Of a stretch of 10,993 nt of DNA, positions 1 to 7,268 are shown piece after piece. The stretch comes from Acidobacteriota bacterium (GTDB lineage: Bacteria > Acidobacteriota > Terriglobia > Bryobacterales > Bryobacteraceae). Position 1 is the stretch's first letter. Every line of letters starts with the position of its first letter. The stretch is taken from contig JAEZIJ010000028.1 in NCBI GenBank assembly GCA_023436715.1, positions 1 through 10,993 of the forward strand. The letters run 5' to 3'. A model generated the notes under the pieces. The model did not search any database and was not told the origin of the DNA. It worked only from the letters and a program-made list of their open reading frames with translations. A program made the translations under genes and the position numbers.

Positions 1-310
1 TGTTCTATATCCTCGATGCGGCGGCGCAAGGCACTCATCCGAAACGAACGAAACGGAGATCCTTTCCTCGCGCCGCTTGGCATCGTCGTCGCACATTCCC
101 CGCGCGCAAGGAACCACGATGAGCTTATTTAAGTGGCATTGGGCGAAACCGCCTGCCCCACGGTTTGGTCAAACCCGGGCGCCTGAAAAATGTAGAAACT
201 CCAAGGGGCCGATCCTGCCCGGCCCGCTCCCATCCGTGGCAACGACGCAACGGTACGCTCATGACGCTCCCGCTGCAAAAGGCGCCGCAACGTGCAAGAA
301 TAACGAGATT
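1..310. other. Upstream region without an assignable gene
   Basis: No convincing gene lies here. The frame of the next gene stays open back to an ATG at 77, but those 78 residues are Pro/Arg/Ser-rich and do not look like protein, so they were not used. On the minus strand an ATG at 38-36 begins a short plausible peptide (MSALRRRIEDIE) that runs off the left edge. It could be the start of a divergent gene, but twelve codons are too few to call. The stretch also holds small hairpins: AAACCG 146-151 with CGGTTT 161-166, the competing GGTTT 162-166 with AAACC 171-175, and GGGCC 206-210 with GGCCC 221-225. Part or all of it is probably 5' regulatory DNA of the following gene. Confidence 0.5.
197..210. 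repeat. 14-bp direct repeat, copy 1
   Basis: AACTCCAAGGGGCC occurs here and again, identical, at 1227-1240, so the two copies bracket the RraA-like gene. Here its GGGCC end can pair with GGCCC at 221-225 to form a weak 5-bp stem. The second copy forms a perfect 8-bp stem. The two may be instances of a genome-wide GC hairpin used at gene ends. This is inference from two copies only. Confidence 0.5.
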
Positions 311-1216
311 ATGAAACGGAACCTGCAGCTTGCATTATCATTCGCCCTCATCCTGCTCTTTGCCGGTGAGGGCCGCGCCCAGCTGGGCATGTTCAGCAAA
401 GAACAGCGCATCGACTTTACCCGCGAGTGGAAAGGCGAGCGCGCAGAGGACGGCCGGCCGCTGGTGCCCGATTCCGTTCTCGAACGCCTGAAGAACACTA
501 CCGCCGAAGAGGCGTGGGGCGTTCTGCGCGGCGCCAAGTATCCTAATCAGTTTGCCCCCGGCTTCCAGCAAATCATTACGGTTCCCGGCAAGCGCCTTGT
601 CGGCCGCGCAGTCACGGCCGTCTTCATGCCCGCCCGCCCGGACGTCAACGCTGTCATCAACGATAAGGCCAAGGCGGAAGGACGCGTCGGCGCCGGCGGC
701 CAGAATGCCTGGGTCATCGACACTCTGAAGCCCGGCGATGTCATCGTCGTGGATCTCTTCGGCAAGATCAAGGACGGCACCTTCATGGGCGACAATCTTG
801 CCACCTCGATTTTCACCAAGACCGGCACCGGCGTCGTGATCGACGGCAGCGTCCGCGACCTGTCCGGCATCTCCCAGATTAAGGGCATAACCGGTTACGT
901 GCGCGGCTTCGATCCGTCGGCTATCGCGAACGTGATGCTGGTCGGCATCAACGTTCCGATCCGTATCGGCGAAACCACCGTCATGCCCGGCGACGTCGTT
1001 CTCGGCGATCCCGAAGGCGTGACTTTTGTCCCGGCTCAACTCGCCGAGAAGCTTGCGGATTCCTCCGAGAATACCCAGCTCCGTGACGATTGGGGCCACC
1101 TCATGCTGAAACAAGGCAAGTACACTCCGGGCCAGGTCGATTCCCGCTGGTCGGATGAGATGCAGGCCGAGTTCAAGAAGTGGGCTGACGAGCAGAAAGC
1201 GAAGCGCAGAAAGTAA
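311..1216 (+). CDS. Exported RraA-family protein with HMG/CHA-aldolase-type metal motif
   Basis: This encodes 301 aa of the RraA fold, a family that includes the RNase E inhibitor RraA, divalent-metal class II HMG/CHA aldolases and oxaloacetate decarboxylases. The ATG at 311 is chosen because a clear Sec signal peptide begins there: basic MKRN, a hydrophobic core, then a likely cut after GRA (residue 23). The protein is therefore predicted to be periplasmic. The fold core spans roughly residues 65-265. Asp161 is followed by exactly 20 residues and then Arg182-Asp183, the D-X20-R-D signature of metal and substrate binding in the aldolases and decarboxylases, within the glycine-rich GTGVVIDGSVRD segment. 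The tail is strongly charged. An intact metal motif plus export argues for an enzyme acting on a small oxo-acid and against an RNase E regulator; the substrate is unknown. It was probably annotated in the past as a dimethylmenaquinone methyltransferase, a known misnomer for this family. Confidence 0.85.
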   Translation: MKRNLQLALSFALILLFAGEGRAQLGMFSKEQRIDFTREWKGERAEDGRPLVPDSVLERLKNTTAEEAWGVLRGAKYPNQFAPGFQQIITVPGKRLVGRAVTAVFMPARPDVNAVINDKAKAEGRVGAGGQNAWVIDTLKPGDVIVVDLFGKIKDGTFMGDNLATSIFTKTGTGVVIDGSVRDLSGISQIKGITGYVRGFDPSAIANVMLVGINVPIRIGETTVMPGDVVLGDPEGVTFVPAQLAEKLADSSENTQLRDDWGHLMLKQGKYTPGQVDSRWSDEMQAEFKKWADEQKAKRRK

Positions 1217-1226
1217 CTGCCTGAAG

Positions 1227-1240
1227 AACTCCAAGGGGCC
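1227..1240. repeat. 14-bp direct repeat, copy 2
   Basis: This is an identical copy of AACTCCAAGGGGCC at 197-210. It starts 11 bp after the stop codon of the RraA-like gene and supplies the 5' arm of the hairpin at 1235-1259. Confidence 0.5.
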
Positions 1241-1259
1241 ACTCGCACAGGGTGGCCCC
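1235..1259 (+). terminator. Perfect 8-bp GC hairpin after the RraA-like gene
   Basis: GGGGCCAC (1235-1242) pairs perfectly with GTGGCCCC (1252-1259) across a 9-nt loop, 19 bp downstream of the stop codon. No T-run follows, so it is not a textbook intrinsic terminator. It may mark the transcript 3' end, pause polymerase or protect the end. It lies between this gene and the promoter-like element of the next one, which fits separate transcription units. Confidence 0.45.
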
Positions 1260-1278
1260 AGACTTACTCCCCCGTAGT

Positions 1279-1284
1279 TATAAT
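1279..1284 (+). promoter_or_regulatory. Consensus -10 element for a probably leaderless DUF885 message
   Basis: A perfect TATAAT ends 6 bp before the GTG chosen as start of the DUF885 gene (1291). A start site 6-7 nt downstream of this hexamer would fall on or next to the GTG, giving a leaderless mRNA. There is no Shine-Dalgarno sequence and no good -35 hexamer. The element also supports 1291 over the in-frame GTG at 1252, which would place the promoter inside the gene. Confidence 0.5.
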
Positions 1285-1290
1285 TCCAGT

Positions 1291-2958
1291 GTGTCCATCC
1301 TGCCTGCGCTGTGCCTCGCCGCTGCGCTCGCCTCCCCACAGACTCCTCCGGAACAGAGCCCCGGCGAGCGTCTGCACAATCTGATCGCAGCCGATCGGGA
1401 AAGCTCGAAACTTGCGCCGGATAAATGGCCCGATCTGAGCCGGGATGGCTTGCGGAGCCGCGAGACTCAGGACCGCGCGACTCTCGATGCGTTGCGACGG
1501 ATTCCACGGGCCGCACTCGCGTTTGAAGACCGCACGACTTACGACCTGTTCGCGTGGCGACTCGAGCGCCGCGTCGAACAGTTCCGCCTGAAGCTCTACC
1601 TCACCCCATTTTGGGATGACCCGCGCTACGGCCCGGGCGTGCTGTGGGGAGCGACGACGGTGCGTTCTCTGCCGCCAGAGTATGCGGCGCGAGTCCGGAA
1701 GTTGGATGCGTTTCCCGCCTATGTCGCACAGATCACTTCACTGTTGCAGGAAGCCATCGATGCTCACCAGCTGCCTTCGAAAGCTCTGGCTCGCGAGGTA
1801 GCCACGAGCCTTGAATCCATACGGCAGCCCTGGATGCAGTCATTCGGGCCGCGGCGCGCGGATGCCACTCAGGTCTGGGCGGACCGTGTGCAAGCTTCGA
1901 TGCGCGACCGTGTGTCGCCGGCACTTCGAGAACTGCACGACTTCGTAACCACCAAATACCTTCCCGCGTGCCCGCATTTCGCCAGCCTCGCCGATTGGCC
2001 CAACGGAGCGGAGGTATACCAGGAACTCATACGTCGTAACACCACGACCGCGCTCGACCCGAAGCAGATCCACGACATCGGGTTGGCCGAGGTCGTGCGA
2101 ATCCGCAAGGCAATGAGCGCTGTGATGTCCCAGGCCGGTTTCCAGGGCGACTTGAATGCGTTCCTTGCCTCGATGAACACCGACCAGCGCTTCTACGCTA
2201 CGACCGAGCAGGAACTGCTGGATGCATATCGTGCGGCGGTTGCGCGGATTGAGCCGCTCCTGCCGAAAGTCATCCGCACGCTACCGTCCCAGAAGCTCAC
2301 CGTCGAAGCGGTGCGCCACGACGGCCCGGCAGCCATGTACCGCGATACCGATGCAGTCGTTGTTGTGGACGTCACGAAGCTGAGCGTCCGCCCGAAATTC
2401 GAAATCCTCACGCTCATGCTGCACGAGGGAGTGCCGGGCCATCACCTTCAGTTCGCGTTGCAACGGCAACTCCACCCGACGGAGCCGGACTTCTATTCCA
2501 CGCGGCAGAGTGTCGCGTTCATGGAGGGCTGGGCGCTCTACGCTGAGACGTTAGGCGACGAAATGGGGCTGTACACGGATCCCTATGACAAGTTCGGACA
2601 GCTCAGTTGGGACCTGATGCGCGCTGTGCGGCTGGTGGTGGACACGGGAATCCACCACTGCGGTTGGAGCCAGGCGCGGGCGACGCAGTACTTCATGGAC
2701 ACAACGGGCAAATCAAAGGACATGGCAGACCTCGAGGTCCCGCGGTCCATCCGGCCAGGGATCTCGCTTGCGTACAAGATAGGTGAGTTGCGCATACGGG
2801 CCTTGCGCGATCGCATCGCACGAAAACTCGGGACCCGGTTCGATGTACGAAGTTTTCATGAAACGCTGATGAGGTGGGGGAACCTTCCGCTCGATATCCT
2901 CGACCGGAAAGCCGGCGAGTGCCTGGAAGACCCTTCATGCGCGGCAAGTTTTCAGTGA
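1291..2958 (+). CDS. Exported DUF885 protein, putative zinc metallopeptidase
   Basis: This encodes 555 aa of the DUF885 family, which is common in Acidobacteria and Proteobacteria and thought to be zinc-dependent peptidases. Start: GTG at 1291 opens a hydrophobic leader (MSILPALCLAAALASPQ), a likely Sec signal peptide, so the protein should act in the periplasm or outside. The metal site is visible: H378-E379-G-V-P-G-H384-H385, the HEGxPGH signature of the family, followed by E412-G-W-A-L-Y-A-E419, whose glutamates are candidates for the third zinc ligand. The first two thirds are mostly helical with charged heptad-like stretches. Length fits the family (about 550-600 aa) and nothing is missing. 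It is transcribed alone, between a GC hairpin and a 129-bp gap. Peptide substrates are not known, so the peptidase role is family inference. Confidence 0.85.
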   Translation: MSILPALCLAAALASPQTPPEQSPGERLHNLIAADRESSKLAPDKWPDLSRDGLRSRETQDRATLDALRRIPRAALAFEDRTTYDLFAWRLERRVEQFRLKLYLTPFWDDPRYGPGVLWGATTVRSLPPEYAARVRKLDAFPAYVAQITSLLQEAIDAHQLPSKALAREVATSLESIRQPWMQSFGPRRADATQVWADRVQASMRDRVSPALRELHDFVTTKYLPACPHFASLADWPNGAEVYQELIRRNTTTALDPKQIHDIGLAEVVRIRKAMSAVMSQAGFQGDLNAFLASMNTDQRFYATTEQELLDAYRAAVARIEPLLPKVIRTLPSQKLTVEAVRHDGPAAMYRDTDAVVVVDVTKLSVRPKFEILTLMLHEGVPGHHLQFALQRQLHPTEPDFYSTRQSVAFMEGWALYAETLGDEMGLYTDPYDKFGQLSWDLMRAVRLVVDTGIHHCGWSQARATQYFMDTTGKSKDMADLEVPRSIRPGISLAYKIGELRIRALRDRIARKLGTRFDVRSFHETLMRWGNLPLDILDRKAGECLEDPSCAASFQ

Positions 2959-3087
2959 GGCCGGCTGAAACGTAACGCATTCTGACTGCCATCCGTCAGA
3001 TTATCCGAGCGCCAGGAAATCGCACTCAGAGAAGGATCCTGAGCGACCACGGAAACTTTCGGCCCGGCCTACGTCGACATTTGACCT

Positions 3088-3921
3088 ATGCTTCACCGCA
3101 TATCCATCGCCTTTTTTGTTCTCTGTGCGGCCGCCATTCCCGGCGGCGCCCAGCCCACGCTGCTCGATCTTGGTTATCGGCAGATGTACAACTTGGAATT
3201 CGCCGAAGCGCATCGGAGCTTCGCGGAGTGGCAGCGCCTGCATCCGGACGACCCATTGGGTCCCGCCTCGGACGCCGCCGCCTTCCTGTTCTCCGAGTTC
3301 GACCGGATGCACATCCTTCAATCCGAATTCTTCACCCACGACCAGCACTTCGTGACGGACCACAAGCTCACACCGGACCCTGCCGTGAAAGCCAGGTTCG
3401 ACGCGGCCATCGATGCTGCCCGGAGATTGGCTTCCCGCGCGCCGGATGATGCCAATTCGATGTTTGCCTCTGTCCTCGCATCCGGCCTTCACGGCGATTA
3501 CCTGGCCCTGATCGAAAAGCGCTACGTCGCCTCTTTCAAGGAAATGAAAGCCGCCCGCATTCAAGCCGAGAAACTGCTTGCCCGCGACCCGGGCTTTTAC
3601 GACGCATGGCTGGCTGTCGGCATCGAGAATTATATGTTGAGCATCAAGCCGCCCCTCGTGCGTTGGTTCCTGCGTGCGGCGGGCGGCGAGACGAACCGCA
3701 CTGTCGGCCTGGAAAGACTGCGCCTCGTTGCCGAAAAGGGCCATTACCTCGCGCCCTTCGCGCGGCTGCTCCTCGCTGTCGCGGCCCTACGCGACCACGA
3801 CGTGAATCGCGGCCGCGATCTGCTGGCCGCCCTTACACGGGAGTTCCCGGATAACCCGCTCTACCGCCACGAACTGGCCTTGCTCGCAAAGGCCGCGCCC
3901 GCGCAGGCAGGCGCACACTGA
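3088..3921 (+). CDS. Exported TPR-like protein of unknown function
   Basis: This encodes 277 aa. An N-terminal Sec signal peptide (MLHRISIAFFVLCAAAIPGG, likely cut after GGA) predicts export. The mature part is all-helical and looks like degenerate tetratricopeptide repeats. One pair covers about residues 27-55 (LGYRQMYNLEFAEAHRSF with the typical small/aromatic spacing), one about 155-185 (AEKLLARDPGFYDAWLAVG), and one near the C-terminus (about 233-270, ending in FPDNPLYRHELALLA). Such proteins act as scaffolds or assembly factors; no catalytic motif is visible. The start ATG has no clear Shine-Dalgarno sequence. The gene converges on the GH26 gene with only 25 bp between the stop codons. 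The final residues (AQAGAH) are low complexity. Partner and pathway cannot be told from the neighbours. Confidence 0.8.
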   Translation: MLHRISIAFFVLCAAAIPGGAQPTLLDLGYRQMYNLEFAEAHRSFAEWQRLHPDDPLGPASDAAAFLFSEFDRMHILQSEFFTHDQHFVTDHKLTPDPAVKARFDAAIDAARRLASRAPDDANSMFASVLASGLHGDYLALIEKRYVASFKEMKAARIQAEKLLARDPGFYDAWLAVGIENYMLSIKPPLVRWFLRAAGGETNRTVGLERLRLVAEKGHYLAPFARLLLAVAALRDHDVNRGRDLLAALTREFPDNPLYRHELALLAKAAPAQAGAH

Positions 3922-3929
3922 TGGCATGC

Positions 3930-3945
3930 CGGCCGTGGGCGGCCG
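3930..3945. terminator. Hairpin between convergent genes
   Basis: CGGCCG (3930-3935) and CGGCCG (3940-3945) form a perfect 6-bp stem with a TGGG loop. It lies exactly in the 25-bp gap between the convergent stop codons at 3921 and 3947. The stem reads the same on both strands and could serve both genes. There is no T-run, so intrinsic termination is uncertain. Confidence 0.4.
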
Positions 3946-3946
3946 C

Positions 3947-4998
3947 TCAGGGCTGCGGTTCCGGCACCTTGTCCCCGCGCGAAAGCGTCCGGGGATCGCC
4001 GAACAGCGTTTTGTGCGCCTCCGTCACCTGCCGGTCAAAGATGTCCGACCATCCCATGAACCATGCCCACCTCGGCTGGCTCTTCAGCGCCTCCAGCGAT
4101 GGCGGCCGGCCGATTTCCCCGAGCGCAACCGGCTTGCCCGCCGCCAGTTCGACGAGTCCGTCGTGGTGGCTCTGCAGGAACTCGCCGTAGATGTCCGACG
4201 CCAGTACGTCCACATACTGCGCTCCCGGGTAATAGTCGTAATACGGCCCCGCGTTCTTTCCGTTTGGCGCGTTCGCGTTCCACACCCAGACCAGGTTGTC
4301 GAGCCGGTGGTAGTTCACCAGCCGGTCGAACATCATCCGGTAGAGCGCCTGGAATCCGTCCGGCCCTTTGCGGCCGCCCCACCAGAACCATGTGCCGTTG
4401 TTCTCGTGGTACGGCCGCCAAAGCACCGGGATCTTCGCCTCTTGAAGCCGCTTGAGGAATTTCGCCACATTGTCCACCTGCGCCAGCCACCTGCGGTTCA
4501 GTTCGGTCCCCGGCGTTGTCAGCGCGGCCCACTGGTCGTTGGTCAGCTTCGCCTGCACACTCCCTTTCCACCCGGCGCCGGGTTGCACGGGTTCGTCCTC
4601 GGTCGGTCTGACGGCGTGCCACATCAGCGTGATGATCGAACCGGCGGCATACTGCTTTTTCGCCTCGTCGATCATCGCGCCGCGTCCCTCGATCGAGTCC
4701 TGTCCGCTCCTCCCGTGAAGCCGAAATCCGATCCCCACACCATCGGAGATTTGCCTATGTTCGCCGCCATCTTTTCGGTGTGCTGCGAAAGGTGATTCGG
4801 ATAGTTGTGCTGTCCCGACAGAATGTAGCGGCCCGATACCCCGCAGATCGTCTTCAGTAGCGCACGCGCTTCAGCCGTAGCATTCGGATTCACCGGCTCG
4901 CAGGGACTCGGCGGCGGCGAGAGCAGCGTGGCCTGCCCATACATCAACGAAACCAACCCGCCGAACAGCGGTATCAGGAAATGAAAAAGTCGTTTCAT
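3947..4998 (-). pseudogene. GH26 beta-mannanase-like gene, broken by one frameshift
   Basis: Two overlapping minus-strand frames together make one glycoside hydrolase family 26 protein, the endo-beta-1,4-mannanase family. Frame one starts at ATG 4998 with a Sec signal peptide (MKRLFHFLIPLFGG), carries the early GH26 blocks SGQHN and WGSDFGF, then stops at 4672. Frame two resumes with DSIEGRGAMIDEAKK and carries WHAVRP, WRPYHENNGTWFWWGG (general acid/base Glu, codon 4405-4403), VWVWNAN, DIYG and ALGEIG (nucleophile Glu, codon 4117-4115), ending at 3947. The switch lies at about 4700-4716. Adding one base there gives 351 codons (350 aa), a normal catalytic-domain length, and all active-site blocks survive. 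The break is therefore either a recent one-base deletion or a sequencing/assembly error. It diverges from the GH35 gene, suggesting joint use of a galactose-bearing mannan. There is no homopolymer or slippery heptamer that would suggest programmed frameshifting. Confidence 0.85.
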
Positions 4999-5056
4999 CG
5001 ATTCAGAAACATATCATATTCGGTAGCAGTAGAATGCTCGGTCGGGAGATCCCTTG
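4999..5056. promoter_or_regulatory. Divergent promoter region between the GH26 and GH35 genes
   Basis: These 58 bp must hold both promoters. Minus strand: TATGAT (5018-5013) ends 14 bp before the GH26 ATG, with no Shine-Dalgarno. Plus strand: TAGAAT (5030-5035) precedes a good Shine-Dalgarno GGGAG (5044-5048), which lies 8 nt before the ATG at 5057. That spacing selects 5057 over the in-frame TTG at 5054. No -35 hexamer or obvious operator palindrome was found. Confidence 0.5.
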
Positions 5057-6604
5057 ATGACGCGACGCGAAGTGCTGCAGACGGCGTGGGTGGCTGCCCT
5101 GGATTCCCTTCCGGCACGCGCCCGTGAAATGCCGCGACTGCGGGATCTGAATGGCCGCAAAGTCCTGTTCGCCGAAGGGCAACCCTTTCTCATCCTGGGC
5201 CTTCAATGGGATTGCGACAGTTGCTTTGCGCCGGAGATCATGGACCCCTTGTTTCCCGAAGCCGCGAAGATGGGCTGCAACACCGCGGTTTTGCCGCTCT
5301 ACTGGCGCGAAGTCGAGCCGCGGGAAGGCGAATTCGACCTCTCCGGTCTTGACCATCGCATCGAAATGGCGCGTCGCAACGGCCTCCGCATTGTGCTCGT
5401 CTGGTTCGGCAGCTACAAGAACGGATGCCTGAACTATGCTCCCGACTTTGTCAAAAAGGATACGGGTCGCTTCCGCCGCGCGCACAAGGCGGACGGAACC
5501 GCGCTGCGGAACTTTTCATGCCCGGCTTCCACGGAAACCTTCGCGGGCGACCGCCGGGCGCTCGAGGCCGTCTTTCGCCGGCTGAAGGCGGTGGACGCCG
5601 AACGCCGCACCGTCATCCTGTTTCAAATGGAGAACGAAGCCGGCTTGATGGGAACGGACCGCTGCTACTGCCGCTCCTGCACCGCCGCTTTCGAGAATGG
5701 CGGATGGGCGAGCCGCGAGAAGGAGCGCGCGGCCGAGGCTTTCACCGCGCACAGCCTCGCGAAATACATGGACGAGCTTGCCGGAGCCGTCAAGAGCATC
5801 TACCCGTTGCCGGTCTACATCAATTGCTGGCTGGGCTCGAAGGCAACCGGCGTGGCGGGCAAGGACTATCCCTCGGGCGGGCCGGTAGAGCGCGTGCTGG
5901 ATATTTATGCGGCCTCCATCCGGAACATCGAATTCATTTCGCCGGACATCTACTCTCACGAACCGGAACCCTTCCGCGCCGTTTGCCGCGCCTACTCCGG
6001 CAAGGGCTGGCCGCTTTACATCTCCGAGCATTCGAGCGGCCGGGGCGGCCGGGCCGAGCGCAACGTGTTCCACGCGCTGGGCGAACACGGGGCCATCGGA
6101 TTCTCGCCCTGGGCGATCGACCGCTCGTTCCCTGATAGTGACGGCCAGCCGTTCGTGCACCAACTCGATGGGCGGTGGAGCGAGGAGGCTTACGACCTCA
6201 GGGATTCGTACGTACCCATTCGCGACGCGATGGTTCCCGCGGCCCTCGCGCAGAACACCGCGCGGCTGAAGCATTTCGTGGAAGAACAGGGTGCGAAGGG
6301 AGCCCGGCTGGAGTTCGGGGACATTTCCGTTCAGGTGACGTTTCGCCACCGCAAGGGCATGGCTCGCGGGATGGCCATTCGCACGGGGGAAACCGAATTC
6401 GTCGTGCTCGGTACCGGGTTCGAGGCCCGGTTCCTCACCCCGGATGGCCGGGGGATTCCACTGGCCTCCGTGGAGCGCGGCCGCTTCGAAGGCGACCGTT
6501 GGCGCGCCTTGCTTCCGATCCGCCGTGAAGGCGAGGACCGGTCGCGGCCTTTCCGCGTCATCGAGCCGCAGGTGGTGAGAGTGACTCTCGACTCACTGGC
6601 CTGA
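5057..6604 (+). CDS. GH35-type beta-galactosidase with DUF5597-like C-terminus
   Basis: This encodes 515 aa resembling the bacterial GH35 beta-galactosidases of the Bgl35A/GalD type, which remove terminal beta-galactose from hemicellulose side chains. The start region (MTRREVLQ) has twin arginines and looks like a weak Tat leader, so export is likely. The TIM barrel covers about residues 25-370. It has a family-like opening (KVLFAEGQPFLILG), the PLYWREVEPREGEFD block, QMENEAG with E194 as general acid/base, and LYISEHS with E324 as candidate nucleophile. Residues about 405-510 resemble DUF5597, the beta-rich tail of this group (MAIRTGETEFVVLGTGFEARF). An unusual CYCRSC cluster follows the acid/base at residues 203-208 and could bind a metal. 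The gene diverges from the broken GH26 gene and converges with the jelly-roll gene, with 3 bp between stop codons. The GH35 assignment rests on motif order; GH42 is the main alternative within clan GH-A. Confidence 0.78.
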   Translation: MTRREVLQTAWVAALDSLPARAREMPRLRDLNGRKVLFAEGQPFLILGLQWDCDSCFAPEIMDPLFPEAAKMGCNTAVLPLYWREVEPREGEFDLSGLDHRIEMARRNGLRIVLVWFGSYKNGCLNYAPDFVKKDTGRFRRAHKADGTALRNFSCPASTETFAGDRRALEAVFRRLKAVDAERRTVILFQMENEAGLMGTDRCYCRSCTAAFENGGWASREKERAAEAFTAHSLAKYMDELAGAVKSIYPLPVYINCWLGSKATGVAGKDYPSGGPVERVLDIYAASIRNIEFISPDIYSHEPEPFRAVCRAYSGKGWPLYISEHSSGRGGRAERNVFHALGEHGAIGFSPWAIDRSFPDSDGQPFVHQLDGRWSEEAYDLRDSYVPIRDAMVPAALAQNTARLKHFVEEQGAKGARLEFGDISVQVTFRHRKGMARGMAIRTGETEFVVLGTGFEARFLTPDGRGIPLASVERGRFEGDRWRALLPIRREGEDRSRPFRVIEPQVVRVTLDSLA

Positions 6605-6607
6605 AAC

Positions 6608-7258
6608 CTACTTCTTGCCTGACGCCGGGCCGGCCGGCTGCAAGGCCTCCAAGCTCACGTCCGAAAACACGGCCGTGGTTTCAGCCGCGTCATCGTGCGC
6701 GCAGACTGCGAGACCCGCATACATAGGAGTGAACGGCGCCACTTCAGTGTTGCCCATCTCCAGCAGTGGGCCGCCTTCCTTGCCGGCATAAAGCGTAACC
6801 ACGTTGCGCCGCCGTTCGAGCCGCAGCCGCGTGGGGCCATCCACGGGAAAGTGAATAGTGCGCGTGACGTCGTCCGGTTTCTCGCGCCACTGCAAGGCTG
6901 TGAGGCCGGAGCCATGCACGACCGCGTCCGTGTAGACGGAACCGGGCTCGAGGTCCTTGCGGATGATGAGGCCGGCTTTTCGGTGCGGCACACCGCCGGT
7001 GACGATCTTCAGGTTGGCCGTGAGGACGACATCGCCGGCCACCTTGCGCCACACAAAAAAGAAATCATCCCGCGAGCCCCACATGTTGTTTCCGCCGCCG
7101 GTCACGCGGTACTCTTTCCGGGCAACGTCGTAGACCACGCTGCCCTTGTGAGAGGGCGTGCCCACATCGGAGGCCCCTTCGAAAATCCCCAGGCTTCCGT
7201 TGGTCTGTGCCACCGCTGTCGAGACCAGGCCAAGCGCGACGAGAACGATCTTCTTCAT
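6608..7258 (-). CDS. Exported concanavalin-like (DUF1349/LamG-type) protein
   Basis: This encodes 216 aa. A Sec signal peptide (MKKIVLVALGLVSTAVA, cut before QT) is followed by one beta-sandwich domain. Its sequence (GIFEGASDVGT near residue 24, YRVTGGGNNMW, DDFFFVWRK, then AGLIIRKDL and LRLERRRNVVTLYAG) matches the DUF1349/concanavalin-like jelly roll. In Acidobacteria this fold is often found alone or ahead of TolB-like beta-propellers, and it probably binds carbohydrate or another ligand. No propeller is attached here. No catalytic residues are seen. It sits tail to tail with the GH35 gene, so co-regulation is not implied, but a role in polysaccharide binding would suit the neighbourhood. 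Function remains inferred from fold alone. The short Ala/Gly/Pro/Lys tail looks unstructured. Confidence 0.75.
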   Translation of the reverse strand: MKKIVLVALGLVSTAVAQTNGSLGIFEGASDVGTPSHKGSVVYDVARKEYRVTGGGNNMWGSRDDFFFVWRKVAGDVVLTANLKIVTGGVPHRKAGLIIRKDLEPGSVYTDAVVHGSGLTALQWREKPDDVTRTIHFPVDGPTRLRLERRRNVVTLYAGKEGGPLLEMGNTEVAPFTPMYAGLAVCAHDDAAETTAVFSDVSLEALQPAGPASGKK

Positions 7259-7268
7259 ATAGAGAGAT

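Noticed and set aside
1..38. Start of a divergent minus-strand gene (MSALRRRIEDIE)
   Set aside because: Only twelve codons are visible and the Shine-Dalgarno-like purines are too far upstream. It is mentioned in the region entry but not called.
77..310. N-terminal extension of the RraA-like gene from ATG 77
   Set aside because: The 78 extra residues are low-complexity and would bury an obvious signal peptide that begins at 311.
338..1516. Long open frame of 392 codons on the minus strand
   Set aside because: It is antisense to the RraA-like gene and the start of the DUF885 gene, both with clear family motifs. Its translation has no domain pattern; long antisense frames are common in GC-rich DNA.
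3001..3744. 247-codon minus-strand frame opposite the TPR-like gene
   Set aside because: No recognisable domain. The plus strand has a signal peptide and helical repeats.
4672..4738. Programmed frameshift or two separate genes in the GH26 region
   Set aside because: There is no slippery heptamer or stimulating structure at the overlap. The two frames join into one standard GH26 domain, so a mutation or sequencing error is simpler.
3926..4795. 289-codon plus-strand frame opposite the GH26 gene
   Set aside because: Rich in Arg, Pro and Val without domain pattern. The minus strand encodes both GH26 catalytic blocks.
5516..6349. 277-codon minus-strand frame opposite the GH35 gene
   Set aside because: Antisense shadow; the catalytic motifs of the GH35 enzyme are on the plus strand.
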